A DNA stretch of 45,227 bases, from the NCBI GenBank assembly GCA_902768805.1, contig CACXMX010000013.1:1-45227 (forward strand). Direction: 5' to 3'. The first letter of the stretch is position 1. Each line of letters starts with the position of its first letter. The notes below the pieces were generated by a model. It was given only the letters and a program-made list of their open reading frames with translations, was not told the origin of the DNA and made no database searches. The DNA is from Oscillospiraceae bacterium (lineage in GTDB: Bacteria > Bacillota > Clostridia > Oscillospirales > Oscillospiraceae). This document shows, piece by piece, positions 15,898-24,031 of the stretch. Position numbers and translations under genes: made by a program.

Positions 15898-16944
15898 TCA
15901 GTCCTCGGGGACAGGGTAGCCGTATACTTTTTTGCCGTAATGGTAGACCTCGTCGCGCATGATCCGATAGGCCCGCTGCGTTCCCTCTTCCTCGCCCTTT
16001 TGCCCGATGGGGAAGCCGGCGAAGGCGTAGCCGCCGCCCGGGGAGTACTTGTCGATGGAATCGCGGATGTCCTGACGGAACGCCTCTTCGTCAAAGTCGG
16101 GGAAGCCCTTGGGAATGTGATCGCCCCAGCCCCAGCAGCCCATGAAGGAGAGCTTGCCTTTGTACTTTTCCTTGAGCATCAGGATGTCGTTGACCTCCTG
16201 AGAGGGCTCGGTCATCTCCACGCCGAACTCCACCATGAAGTCGAGGAACGCCTCTTCCTTTCCGCAGTTGTGGAAGATGACGGGGATGTCGTTGTCCAAA
16301 GCGGGCTTGGCCAGCCGCGTGTAGATGGGGAGGAACACTTCCTTGTATGTCTCGGGGGAGAAGAAGGGCATCAGCTTCGCGCAGGAGTCGTCGGTCATGG
16401 CCCAGCAGTCGGGCTTGAAGACCCTGTAGAGCTCCCAGTAGTAGGGCTCCAGGAAATCCACCATGGCGTTGAGCATGGCGGAGACCTCTTCCGGATCCTC
16501 GGCCAGGGCAAGCAGAGCGCCCTCAAATCCCATCAGGGCAGCCAGCTCCTGGAAGGGGTTCAGATCGGGACCTGCTTTCAAAGCCGTCTGGGAGCGGTCC
16601 ACGCGTTTGAGCGTATCCTGATAGACCCGCTCCAGATCGATGCCGGTGGGAGTGGGGAACTTCAGCACCTTGGTCCACTGAGAGATGTCCTCCAGCGTGA
16701 TAACGGAGGTGTCGGGCATGCCTGCCGCGAGGTTTTCGGGCGCTGTGTACGGAACGCCCCAGGCGTCCCTGCCGCCGCCCGGTTGGAAAAGAGTGCTCTC
16801 GAACAGAGGGGCAAAGGTCCCGGCGACCGCGCTCTCTCCCTTATAAGGGTCTCCCATGATGCTGTAGAAGGGGACATACTCAGGCATTCCGCCGTGACGC
16901 AGCCGCATAAAGTTTTCTTTCGGCGTGATCGTTGCTTTTCCCAT
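15898..16944 (-). CDS. Uroporphyrinogen decarboxylase-family protein, probable corrinoid methyltransferase (copy 2)
   Basis: 348 residues, same length as copy 1 and colinear with it without large gaps. It differs most at 39-60, a likely substrate-facing segment. The Zn motif IFHNCGKEE (H225-x-C227) and the late-barrel block MGCWGWGDHIPKGFPDF are shared. It has its own promoter and terminator, so the two copies are separate transcription units and may be regulated differently. AAAGGAGAA lies 8 nt before the ATG. As with copy 1, the family includes O-demethylases and methylamine/methanol pathway enzymes; the methyl donor here is unknown. Divergence at 39-60 suggests different donors, which is inference. 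Confidence 0.85.
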   Translation of the reverse strand: MGKATITPKENFMRLRHGGMPEYVPFYSIMGDPYKGESAVAGTFAPLFESTLFQPGGGRDAWGVPYTAPENLAAGMPDTSVITLEDISQWTKVLKFPTPTGIDLERVYQDTLKRVDRSQTALKAGPDLNPFQELAALMGFEGALLALAEDPEEVSAMLNAMVDFLEPYYWELYRVFKPDCWAMTDDSCAKLMPFFSPETYKEVFLPIYTRLAKPALDNDIPVIFHNCGKEEAFLDFMVEFGVEMTEPSQEVNDILMLKEKYKGKLSFMGCWGWGDHIPKGFPDFDEEAFRQDIRDSIDKYSPGGGYAFAGFPIGQKGEEEGTQRAYRIMRDEVYHYGKKVYGYPVPED

Positions 16945-16988
16945 GACATATTTCTCCTTTGACGGATGATTAGTATAAGATAACCACT

Positions 16989-17017
16989 ATAATAACGCAT
17001 ACGAAAGCCGCAGGCAA
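16989..17017 (-). promoter_or_regulatory. Promoter of URO-D copy 2
   Basis: Minus strand: -35 TTGCCT (17012-17017), 17-bp spacer, -10 TATTAT (16989-16994). Leader of about 40 nt. Confidence 0.65.
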
Positions 17018-17053
17018 AATCCGCGCTGCACAAAAGTACGGGTAAAAAGGAGA

Positions 17054-17068
17054 CTGTTTTTTGAACAG
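17054..17068 (-). terminator. Weak terminator after mscS
   Basis: A 5-bp stem CTGTT/AACAG with a 5-nt loop, followed on the minus strand by TCTCCTTTTT. It is the only hairpin near the end of the mscS gene. Confidence 0.35.
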
Positions 17069-17075
17069 CCGGGCA

Positions 17076-18065
17076 TCAGTCGTCCCGGTGCACCACGACC
17101 TGGGGGAAGGGGATCTCTATACCCTTCTGTTCGAACAGCACGCGTATGTCCCGATTGAGGCGGCGGCGCGCCGCGAAGACCGTAGACTCCTTGGTGGGCA
17201 CCACGATCTTCAGGGTAACGCCGTTGTCGCCCAGCTCTTCCACGCCGTAGTAGCGCGGCGGACCGAGATAGAGATCCTTGTTGCGCTCGTACATGGCGGG
17301 CAGCTCCGGCTCGAGCATCTTCTCCAACGCCATCAGATCGGTGGAGTAGGACACTCCGACCAGACAGATCGCCAGCGAATTCACGCGCGAGCGGTTCTGG
17401 AAGTTGCGGATGTCGGAGTTGTTCACCACCTTCAGGTTCCCGCCGTCGTCCTCGATCACCGTGGTGCGCACGCCGATGTCGCGCACGACGCCGCGGAAAT
17501 CGTCAAGGATGATGATATCGCCGATGCTGTACTGCCCTTCAAAGATGATGAAGAAGCCGGTGATGATATCTTCGATCAGACTCTGCGCGCCGAAGCCCAG
17601 CACCAGCCCGATGATCCCGACGCCCGCCAGAACGGCGGTCATATTCACGCCCAGTATGCTCAGGCCCCACATGACGGCGATGATCACCGCCAGGTATTTG
17701 AGCATGCCGCACAGCAGGTGGGTGATGGTGGCGGCCCTGTCGTCACGGCGGCCTACGGCCCGGAGGATCAGCGTGATCACCGTATAGCCGAACCACACCA
17801 CGCACAGAGCCAGCGCAAGCGTCAGAAAATGGGACAGAGTGAGCCCGGCGCTCCGGTCGATCAGAAAATGGTCAAGCCGGAGCTCCTCCATGTTTTCGGC
17901 GGTCTGCTCGCTCACCGGCAGCCACCCGGGATGGGACAGCAGCAGGATCAGCACCAGAGAGACGCTCAGCGCGATGAGCATGCCGACACTCACGCCTCGC
18001 GGCGCGGGAGCGCGGCGCGCGCCGCGGGAACGGCCGTTCCTTTTAGTAGAGGTCGAATTCGCCAT
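17076..18065 (-). CDS. MscS-family small-conductance mechanosensitive channel
   Basis: 329 residues. A basic cytoplasmic start (KRNGRSRGARR) is followed by membrane helices near 26-44, 78-101 and 117-138. The pore-lining TM3 follows, GVNMTAVLAGVGIIGLVLGF and onward (139-175), with the Gly/Ala packing pattern of MscS. The beta domain (EGQYSIGDIIILDDFRGVVRDIGVRTTVIEDDGG) and the alpha/beta vestibule come next. The channel opens when membrane tension rises and releases solutes after osmotic downshock. Its ATG lies inside the 3' end of the Pro/Thr-rich gene (23-bp overlap), with GAGGAT as ribosome site, so the two are translationally coupled. Confidence 0.93.
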   Translation of the reverse strand: MANSTSTKRNGRSRGARRAPAPRGVSVGMLIALSVSLVLILLLSHPGWLPVSEQTAENMEELRLDHFLIDRSAGLTLSHFLTLALALCVVWFGYTVITLILRAVGRRDDRAATITHLLCGMLKYLAVIIAVMWGLSILGVNMTAVLAGVGIIGLVLGFGAQSLIEDIITGFFIIFEGQYSIGDIIILDDFRGVVRDIGVRTTVIEDDGGNLKVVNNSDIRNFQNRSRVNSLAICLVGVSYSTDLMALEKMLEPELPAMYERNKDLYLGPPRYYGVEELGDNGVTLKIVVPTKESTVFAARRRLNRDIRVLFEQKGIEIPFPQVVVHRDD

Positions 18066-19170
18066 GATAGGTATCCTCCCAGTTGTTGATGATCGAGTCG
18101 GAATAGATTACGCGGAGGTCGAAGGTATAGGTGCCCGCTTCGGGGAAACGGGCGCGGTAGATCACGCCGGGAACATTGTCGATGCTGACCACTCCGAACT
18201 GCTCGACATCGGGGTAAACGGGCTGTCCGTCGCTGTCGTAAGCCATGAGGCTCGGAGTGACCACACCGTTTTCGACGATGGGATCCAGCGGGAACCACGC
18301 GTTGACGAAGAAGTCTCCGGCAGGGTCGATCTCGCAGTCGTCCCATTTGATCAGGCTGCCGTAGGTGATCGTGATGAGACCGGAACCGAACGAGCCCGTG
18401 GAGCCATCCTTGAGCGTATAGCTGTAGTTGACTCTGGCCTGCACATAGCCTGTCGGATAGGGGAAATGCTCAAACTCCGCGTAGCGGAAGCCCAGACAGT
18501 CCGGACCGGGCGAAGTCGTCCAGGTCCCGGAGCCGTCGGCTTCCCAGGAGAGAGAGCTGTGCGCGTAGCTCTCGTCGACGGGGATGTACGACTCGCCCTT
18601 GTCGTATATGGTCATCGTGGCGGTGATGCTCTTCGCGTCGTTCACTGTGACGACATGGGGAAGGAAGACTATGCCGGAGCTGACGAAGGGGTTCTCTGCG
18701 CTGATCCGCGTGAGGACCGGCGGGTGGAGAACGGTGGGCGTCTCGGGCGTGGGCGTCGGCGGTACGGCGGTCGGTCCCACAGGATACCAGGGATAAATGA
18801 TGATATCCGGGTCCCCGACCGGCGTGGGCGTCGGTGTGGGAGTCGGCGTAGGCGTGGGTGTGGGCGTCGGTGTCGGGGTCGGCGTCGGGGTGGGCGTAGG
18901 CGTAGGAGTCGGGGAGGGAGTGAGTGTCGGCGTCGGAGCGGGCGTGGGCGTCGGTGTGGGCCTCGCCGCCGGGGCTTCGCTCACCGACGGCGCGGCAGGA
19001 GCGGGAGAGACCGGTTTTCGGGCCGGAGAACTCAGCCCGAGCATCAGGATCGTAAGCACCGCGGCAGCCAGCATGAACGGGCTGCCCCGCAGCGGCCCGT
19101 GATGCTTTCCGCCCTTGACAGGCTCATAGGGACGGGCAAATTCCGGGTATCGATCATCTATCTCGCGCAT
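18043..19170 (-). CDS. Membrane-anchored surface protein with a (Thr-Pro)n wall-spanning stalk
   Basis: 375 residues. A short cytoplasmic N-terminus (1-30), one membrane helix (31-48), a low-complexity Pro/Thr stalk at 71-117 made mostly of Thr-Pro repeats, and an extracellular region (about 145-375) rich in beta strands that I do not recognise. Its segments (FVSSGIVFLPHVVTVNDAKS, STGSFGSGLITITYGSLI, PEAGTYTFDLRVIYSD) suggest two Ig-like modules. A perfect AAGGAGGTGAG site precedes the ATG. It lies between aminopeptidase P and MscS on the same strand and overlaps mscS. Similar stalks occur in the PBP (26460) and the lipoprotein (43842) of this window. Function unknown; a cell-surface adhesin or sensor is a guess. 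Confidence 0.75.
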   Translation of the reverse strand: MREIDDRYPEFARPYEPVKGGKHHGPLRGSPFMLAAAVLTILMLGLSSPARKPVSPAPAAPSVSEAPAARPTPTPTPAPTPTLTPSPTPTPTPTPTPTPTPTPTPTPTPTPTPTPTPVGDPDIIIYPWYPVGPTAVPPTPTPETPTVLHPPVLTRISAENPFVSSGIVFLPHVVTVNDAKSITATMTIYDKGESYIPVDESYAHSSLSWEADGSGTWTTSPGPDCLGFRYAEFEHFPYPTGYVQARVNYSYTLKDGSTGSFGSGLITITYGSLIKWDDCEIDPAGDFFVNAWFPLDPIVENGVVTPSLMAYDSDGQPVYPDVEQFGVVSIDNVPGVIYRARFPEAGTYTFDLRVIYSDSIINNWEDTYHGEFDLY

Positions 19171-19239
19171 CGGCTCACCTCCTTCGGCACAGTCCGCCGC
19201 CCGGGGCGGCTTTCCGGATCATGGCGGATCGCTTTGCTG

Positions 19240-21030
19240 TCAGACAGCGCGCGTCGCGTCCTTCAGCCAGGCGCGCTCATCCTCGTCGAGACGCGGCGCG
19301 ATGGTATCGTATACCATGGCGTGGTATTCGTTGAGCCAGCGCCGTTCGGATTCATCCATTTTTGTTATGTCAACCGCGTCCAGGTCGATGGGCACATAGG
19401 TCAGGTTTTCGAAGTACATGAACTGACCGTACCCGTTCTTTTCCCCCTTGCGGCAGAGAAGCTCGCTTTCGGTGCGCACGCCGAATTTTCCTTCCAGATA
19501 GAGGCCGGGCTCGTCGGAGGTGATCATGCCCTCCTCAAGCACGCTGCCCTCGCTTCGGTCGGGGGAGACGCGCCAGCGGAAACCGTTGGGCCCCTCGTGG
19601 ACGTTCAGGATGTGGCCTATTCCGTGTCCGGTGCCGTGATTGTAGTCCAGGCCTTCGGCCCACAGAGGCTCCCGGGCCAGGACGTCCAGATTCATTCCGG
19701 TGCAGCCGTACAGGAATTTCGCGTTGGCCAGACGCAGGTGGGAGCGGAGCACCAGCGTGAATATGTCGCGCATTTCCTCTGTCACCGGCCCGAGGGCGAT
19801 GGTACGGGTGATATCGGTGGTGCCCTCCCAGTAGTGTCCGCCGGAGTCTACCAGGAACAGTCCCTCGGGCTTGAGCGGTATATCGCTCTCGGGGGTGGCG
19901 CTGTAGTGGATAATGGCCCCGTGTTCGTTGTAGCCGCAGATCGAGCCGAAGCTCAGGTCCAGAAAGCCCTCCTGGGCGGCGCGGAGGCCGGCCAGATGCT
20001 CGGCGGCGGAGATCTCGGTGATCGTCTCTTTGCCCACATTATCCTTCAGCCAGCGGATGAAGCGGATCATGGCTACGGCGTCCTTGGCGTGAGCTTCGCG
20101 GGTGTTGGCCATTTCCACGCTGTTTTTCTTCGCTTTCATGATCACCGTGGGGTTTTCGCGGTCCAGCACCTCCGTGCCCTCCGGCAGGGAGGAGAGGAGG
20201 CGCATGTTGCAGACCTTGCTGTTGAGCAGCACCTTTTTCCCCCGCGGGAGAGAAGCGGCGTAATCATAAAAGCTGTCGTAAGGCCTGGTTTCCACGCCCA
20301 GGGCCGAGAGATAACCGCGCACCTCATCGGTAAGCGCCGCGTCCTGTACGAACCACAGGCACTCGGTCTGCGTCAGCGCCAGACAGCTGAGGACTACGGG
20401 CACATAGGCGATGTCTCCGCCGCGAACGTTCAGAAGCCAGGCTATATCGTACAGCGAGGTGAGAAGGTGTATGTCCGCGCCTTCGGAGCGCATCACAGCG
20501 CGAACGTCGGCGAGCTTTTCCGCCGCGTTTTTGCCGGAATACTCATCAGGGATGAGAAAGACCTTTTCGCGGGAAAGAGGGGGACGGTCGTCCCAGATAA
20601 GGCCGATCAGGTCCTCGGAGACATGGAGTCTGCCGCCTTTTTCCTTTGCGAGAGCTTCCAGCTGACGGCCGAGAGCGGCGTTGATCACCCGCCCGTCAAA
20701 GCCCAAAGTGCCCCCCTCGGGGAGAGCGGAGCGGACATACTCCGGCATGGTCGGCACGCCTTCCTCCCCCATGCGGAAAAGGGTGACGCCGGTGCCCTCG
20801 AGCTGCTGAGCCGCCTGCAGATAATACCGTCCGTCGGTCCAAAGCCCGGCTTCGGTGAGCGTAATGACGGCGGTCCCGGCCGAGCCGGTGAAGCCCGTGA
20901 TAAACCTGCGGGCTTTGAAGTGCTCGCCGACATATTCCGACTCATGAAAATCCGCGGTCGGGACGATATAGACGCTGATGTTTCGCTTTTCCATTTCCCG
21001 GCGCAGCCGGGCAAGTCGTTCGGGGATCAT
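19240..21030 (-). CDS. pepP: Xaa-Pro aminopeptidase (M24B, three-domain APP1 type)
   Basis: 596 residues from the chosen ATG. Two creatinase-like N-terminal domains precede the pita-bread M24 catalytic domain, the eukaryote-like 600-residue layout also common in Clostridia. Metal ligands are visible: the two Asp in DSGGHYWEGTTDITRT, His in HGTGHGIGHILNVHE, Glu in TSDEPGLYLEGKFGVRTE and Glu in MYFENLTYVP. It removes the N-terminal residue from peptides with proline in position two. An ATG at 21045 is in frame, but GAGGAG immediately after it is placed 6-7 nt before the ATG at 21030, so the latter is the likely start. It follows the methyltransferase gene by 55 nt on the same strand. Confidence 0.93.
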   Translation of the reverse strand: MIPERLARLRREMEKRNISVYIVPTADFHESEYVGEHFKARRFITGFTGSAGTAVITLTEAGLWTDGRYYLQAAQQLEGTGVTLFRMGEEGVPTMPEYVRSALPEGGTLGFDGRVINAALGRQLEALAKEKGGRLHVSEDLIGLIWDDRPPLSREKVFLIPDEYSGKNAAEKLADVRAVMRSEGADIHLLTSLYDIAWLLNVRGGDIAYVPVVLSCLALTQTECLWFVQDAALTDEVRGYLSALGVETRPYDSFYDYAASLPRGKKVLLNSKVCNMRLLSSLPEGTEVLDRENPTVIMKAKKNSVEMANTREAHAKDAVAMIRFIRWLKDNVGKETITEISAAEHLAGLRAAQEGFLDLSFGSICGYNEHGAIIHYSATPESDIPLKPEGLFLVDSGGHYWEGTTDITRTIALGPVTEEMRDIFTLVLRSHLRLANAKFLYGCTGMNLDVLAREPLWAEGLDYNHGTGHGIGHILNVHEGPNGFRWRVSPDRSEGSVLEEGMITSDEPGLYLEGKFGVRTESELLCRKGEKNGYGQFMYFENLTYVPIDLDAVDITKMDESERRWLNEYHAMVYDTIAPRLDEDERAWLKDATRAV

Positions 21031-21085
21031 AGTCGTTCTCCTCATATATCAATATTTTATCAGGGCATTCAGACTGATGGGTTAT

Positions 21086-21823
21086 TCAGGGTTTGCGGCA
21101 TACAGCGGTTATGAACAGGCGGCCCCGGTCTCCCTGCGGGCCGTCACTGTGTACACAGACATCGGAAAACCCCGCTCTTTCCAGCAGGATACGGAGGTCG
21201 TCCGGTTCGTGGAGGTATTCCACGTGTTCTTCCTGTGAACGCCGCCACAGCCTCCCGGCGGCGCGGAACAGGTCCATTCCATAGCGCAGAGCGCCGCCGT
21301 CGAGCGAGGCTCTCCACAGGCAGAGCGTATCCTCGTCCTCGTCGACAAAGCACTGCCCGTCCAGAGAGCGCAGCCGTTCGGGTGAAAGAATGTCAAAGGC
21401 CAGCATGCCGTCCGGAGAGAGAAACAGATGCAGCCGCCGAACCGCCTCGCTCAGTGCCCCGGGAGAGAGATAGTTGAACCCGTCCAGGCAGCAGACGGCG
21501 GCGTCAACCGTGTCGTAAAGATCCAGCTCCTCGGCCCGCTGGCACAGCAGCATCGGCGGCGTGACCCCCTCGGGCAGGTCCGCGAGCTTGGACTGAAATA
21601 TGCTGAGCATATCCGGCGAGGCGTCCGCGGCAATGAGTTCGTATCCGCGGCGGGCGAGAAGCAGCGAAAGGGTCCCTGTGCCGCAGCCCAGGTCCAACAC
21701 GGTGCGAACGGCTCTGCCGCATCGCTTCAGAGCCGTTTCGTAATAATCGCAAAGGGCGTCGTAGGGGACATCGCTCGTCAGAAGATCGTACCGCTCGGCG
21801 AGAGGTCCGTAGCTGACGCTCAT
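21086..21823 (-). CDS. Class I SAM-dependent methyltransferase
   Basis: 245 residues. MSVSYGPLAERYDLLTSDVPYDALCDYY is the usual start of small Firmicute methyltransferases of the YqeM/Methyltransf_25 type. Motif I is VLDLGCGTGTLSLLLA (42-57), followed by the acidic AADASPDML that holds the SAM ribose, and CCLDGFNYL as motif IV/V region. The substrate cannot be read from sequence. Its ATG overlaps the yerC stop (ATGA), so it is translated together with that regulator gene. Confidence 0.88.
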   Translation of the reverse strand: MSVSYGPLAERYDLLTSDVPYDALCDYYETALKRCGRAVRTVLDLGCGTGTLSLLLARRGYELIAADASPDMLSIFQSKLADLPEGVTPPMLLCQRAEELDLYDTVDAAVCCLDGFNYLSPGALSEAVRRLHLFLSPDGMLAFDILSPERLRSLDGQCFVDEDEDTLCLWRASLDGGALRYGMDLFRAAGRLWRRSQEEHVEYLHEPDDLRILLERAGFSDVCVHSDGPQGDRGRLFITAVCRKP

Positions 21824-22143
21824 TCGTCTTCTTCCTCTTCGCCGTCCCCGCGCACGGGAAGACCCATCCTGCGAAAAGCGATGGCGTAGCCGTCCGCTCC
21901 GTACTGCAGCGACCGGTTCACGCGGCTGATGGTGGCGCTGCTTGCGCCGGTTTTTTTCAGAATATCATTATAGATCAGTCCCTGATTGAGGAGCTCCGCG
22001 ACCTGAAAACGCTGTTCCATGGCATTGAGCTCAGACACGGTGCACAGATCGCTGAAAAACTTTATCAGCTCATCCACATTCTCCAGGGTGAGGATCGCGC
22101 GGTACATATCCTCGTTGCGGGTCTTCTTGATCTTCTTGTTCAT
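21820..22143 (-). CDS. yerC: YerC/YecD-family TrpR-like DNA-binding protein
   Basis: 107 residues. It matches the TrpR-related YerC/YecD family of Firmicutes: a helical N-terminus (MYRAILTLENVDELIKFFSDLCTVSELNAMEQRFQVAELL), then the helix-turn-helix GLIYNDILKKTGASSATISRVNRSLQYG, then an acidic tail. Unlike TrpR, the family has no demonstrated tryptophan response, and its targets are mostly unknown. It is the first gene of the minus-strand run yerC-methyltransferase-pepP and has its own promoter. Confidence 0.92.
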   Translation of the reverse strand: MNKKIKKTRNEDMYRAILTLENVDELIKFFSDLCTVSELNAMEQRFQVAELLNQGLIYNDILKKTGASSATISRVNRSLQYGADGYAIAFRRMGLPVRGDGEEEEDE

Positions 22144-22197
22144 GTCTCTGTCCTTTTATAATTTTAAGATTTAGCGGACTAATTTGTGATTATCTTT

Positions 22198-22226
22198 ATT
22201 GTAGCCGTTCCGAACCCAAATGGCAA
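22198..22226 (-). promoter_or_regulatory. Promoter of yerC
   Basis: Minus strand: -35 TTGCCA (22221-22226), 17-bp spacer, -10 TACAAT (22198-22203). Leader about 50 nt. Confidence 0.65.
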
Positions 22227-22290
22227 TAGGGTATTCTCACGATTCGGGGCCCGGAACGGTTCCCTTTTTTGTCGTTCCGAAAAAGAACTA

Positions 22291-22319
22291 TTGCCATGCG
22301 GGGCGGATTACGGTATTAT
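22291..22319 (+). promoter_or_regulatory. Promoter of nfeD-SPFH
   Basis: -35 TTGCCA (22291-22296), 17-bp spacer, -10 TATTAT (22314-22319). It diverges from the yerC promoter; both carry CTATTGCCAT around the -35 box. Confidence 0.65.
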
Positions 22320-22357
22320 ATTATATTGGTAATGAATGTGCGGGAGGTGTTTTGCAC

Positions 22358-22798
22358 ATGTCGGGAGAAGCCATTTTCTGGATCACCGCTCTGGTCCTGT
22401 TCCTGGTCGTGGAGGCGGTCACGGTGGGACTCGCATCCGTGTGGTTCGCCGTCGGAGCTTTGGCGGCACTGATCTGCGCGTTGGTCGGAGGCCCGGTTTG
22501 GCTGCAGGCCGTCTGGTTTGTCGTAGTCAGCGTCGTCGCGCTGATCCTGACGCGCCCGCTGGTGAAGAAATTTGTCAACGGCCGTACCGTTGCCACAAAC
22601 GCGGACCGCAATATAGGCCGGGTCGGACTTGTGACCGAACGGATCGACAACCTGGCAGCCACCGGATGCGTCCGGATCGACGGCGTGGACTGGACAGCCC
22701 GCAGCACCGTCGATGAACGGGTCATCGGAGAAGGCGCGCAGGTCGTTATTCGGGAGATCCAGGGCGTCAAGCTGATCGTCGAACCCAAAAACACATAA
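22358..22798 (+). CDS. nfeD: NfeD-family membrane protein (short form)
   Basis: 146 residues. Three to four membrane helices occupy the first 75 residues (ITALVLFLVVEAVTVGLASVWFAVGALAALICALV and onward). A soluble OB-fold domain with the NfeD signature follows: NIGRVGLVTERIDNLAATGCVRIDGVDWTARS and VIGEGAQVVIREIQGVKLIVEP. NfeD proteins pair with SPFH proteins in membrane microdomains, as in the SPFH gene 37 nt downstream. The start is ATG 22358, preceded by GGGAGGTG. Upstream in-frame ATG codons lie in or before the promoter. Confidence 0.92.
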   Translation: MSGEAIFWITALVLFLVVEAVTVGLASVWFAVGALAALICALVGGPVWLQAVWFVVVSVVALILTRPLVKKFVNGRTVATNADRNIGRVGLVTERIDNLAATGCVRIDGVDWTARSTVDERVIGEGAQVVIREIQGVKLIVEPKNT

Positions 22799-22835
22799 CA
22801 GCCAATTCATAATTCTGTTTCAGGAGGTATATGTC

Positions 22836-23744
22836 ATGCCCGGATTCCTTATCGGATTGATCGTCGTCGTACTGATCATCCTTGTCATCGTGATCCCCAA
22901 CATCTGCATCGTCCAGCAGGGTCGCGCCTACGTGATCGAATTCCTCGGCGCCTACCGGACCACCTGGCAGATGGGCCTTCATGTCAAGGTCCCCTTTGTG
23001 GAGCGTATTGCCCGCAAGGTTTCTCTGAAGGAGCAGGTCGCCGACTTTCCGCCCCAGCCCGTGATCACCAAGGATAACGTCACCATGCAGATCGACACGG
23101 TGGTGTTCTTCCAGATCACCGACCCCAAGCTGTACACCTACGGAAACGAGCAGCCCATGTCCGCCATTGAGAACCTGAGCGCCACCACTCTGCGAAACAT
23201 CATCGGCGATCTGGAGCTGGACCAGTGCCTTACCAGCCGCGACATCATCAACAGCAAAATGCGCATCATCCTCGACGAGGCCACCGATCCGTGGGGCATC
23301 AAGGTCAACCGGGTGGAACTGAAAAACATCCTTCCGCCCAAGGAGATCCAGAACGCCATGGAGAAGCAGATGAAGGCCGAGCGTGAACGCCGCGAGGCGA
23401 TCCTTCGCGCCGAGGGCGAGAAGCGCGCCGCCATTCTTGAGGCCGAGGGCGAAAAGGAATCCGCCATCCTGCGGGCCGACGCCAAGAAGCAGCAGCAGAT
23501 CCTGGAGGCCGAAGGCAAAGCGGCCGCCATCCTCGAGGTGCAGCGCGCCACGGCGGAAGGCCTTCGCCTGCTCAACGAGGCCGCGCCCAGCGATCCCGTT
23601 CTCCGGCTCCGTGCCTTGGAGGCGTTCGCCGCGGCAGCCGACGGCAAAGCTACCAAAATCATCATTCCCTCCGAGATCCAGGGCCTTGCCGGCCTGGCTC
23701 AGGGCGTGATCGAAACGGTAAAAACCGACGCCCCCGCCGAGTGA
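22836..23744 (+). CDS. SPFH/Band 7 protein (stomatin/QmcA type)
   Basis: 302 residues. An N-terminal membrane segment (about 3-22) is followed by the Band 7 domain (IVQQGRAYVIEFLGAYRTTWQMGLHVKVPFVERIARKVSLKEQV... and VNRVELKNILPP), then a long charged coiled coil of Glu/Arg/Lys/Ala repeats (about 175-250). The end is TKIIIPSEIQGLAGLAQGVIE, typical of stomatins. It forms large oligomers at the membrane with NfeD and affects membrane-protein stability. CAGGAGG lies 9 nt before the ATG. A terminator follows. Confidence 0.93.
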   Translation: MPGFLIGLIVVVLIILVIVIPNICIVQQGRAYVIEFLGAYRTTWQMGLHVKVPFVERIARKVSLKEQVADFPPQPVITKDNVTMQIDTVVFFQITDPKLYTYGNEQPMSAIENLSATTLRNIIGDLELDQCLTSRDIINSKMRIILDEATDPWGIKVNRVELKNILPPKEIQNAMEKQMKAERERREAILRAEGEKRAAILEAEGEKESAILRADAKKQQQILEAEGKAAAILEVQRATAEGLRLLNEAAPSDPVLRLRALEAFAAAADGKATKIIIPSEIQGLAGLAQGVIETVKTDAPAE

Positions 23745-23777
23745 TCCCGGCACAACGTATCCTGCCCGCGCACACAT

Positions 23778-23807
23778 GGTCCGCCGCGGTACACGGCGGA
23801 CCTGTTT
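23778..23807 (+). terminator. Terminator of nfeD-SPFH
   Basis: A perfect 9-bp GC stem (23778-23786 with 23794-23802) followed by TGTTTT. Confidence 0.75.
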
Positions 23808-23977
23808 TCCCGATAAAAGCAGTTTGAGGTGAACCGACGCGTTCTCCCGCGAGTCAATACTTACAGTACGATCCCCACTGTGTTACCGACTCGGGCCGAA
23901 ACAGCAACGGATTCTCACAAGATTGCCAATTTTTAGCAGGTGATTTTGGATATTAATTACAAAACACCTCAATACTG

Positions 23978-24006
23978 TTGACATCGGAGAAACAATGTGT
24001 TACATT
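23978..24006 (+). promoter_or_regulatory. Strong promoter of the orphan small-protein gene
   Basis: Consensus -35 TTGACA (23978-23983), 17-bp spacer, -10 TACATT (24001-24006). GAGGTGATAT then precedes the ATG at 24032. The 170 bases between the previous terminator and this promoter show no gene. Confidence 0.75.
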
Positions 24007-24031
24007 TTGGTTACAAATTCGAGGTGATATA

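Noticed and set aside
14646..16944. HemE (true uroporphyrinogen decarboxylase) as the function of the URO-D pair
   Set aside because: The His-x-Cys zinc motif is present and the N-terminal HemE arginine motif is absent, which fits the methyltransferase branch.
18815..18960. Short repeated units resembling a satellite or CRISPR-like array
   Set aside because: They are the codons of the Thr-Pro stalk in a coding frame with no unique spacers. No CRISPR array was found anywhere.
17839..21114. A 1091-codon plus-strand frame across mscS, the Pro/Thr-rich gene and pepP
   Set aside because: The minus-strand genes carry catalytic and membrane motifs and good ribosome sites; this frame is their shadow.
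22222..22297. Inverted repeat CTATTGCC/GGCAATAG as a possible operator
   Set aside because: It is explained by the two divergent promoters having the same sequence around their -35 boxes. Operator function cannot be excluded but is not needed.
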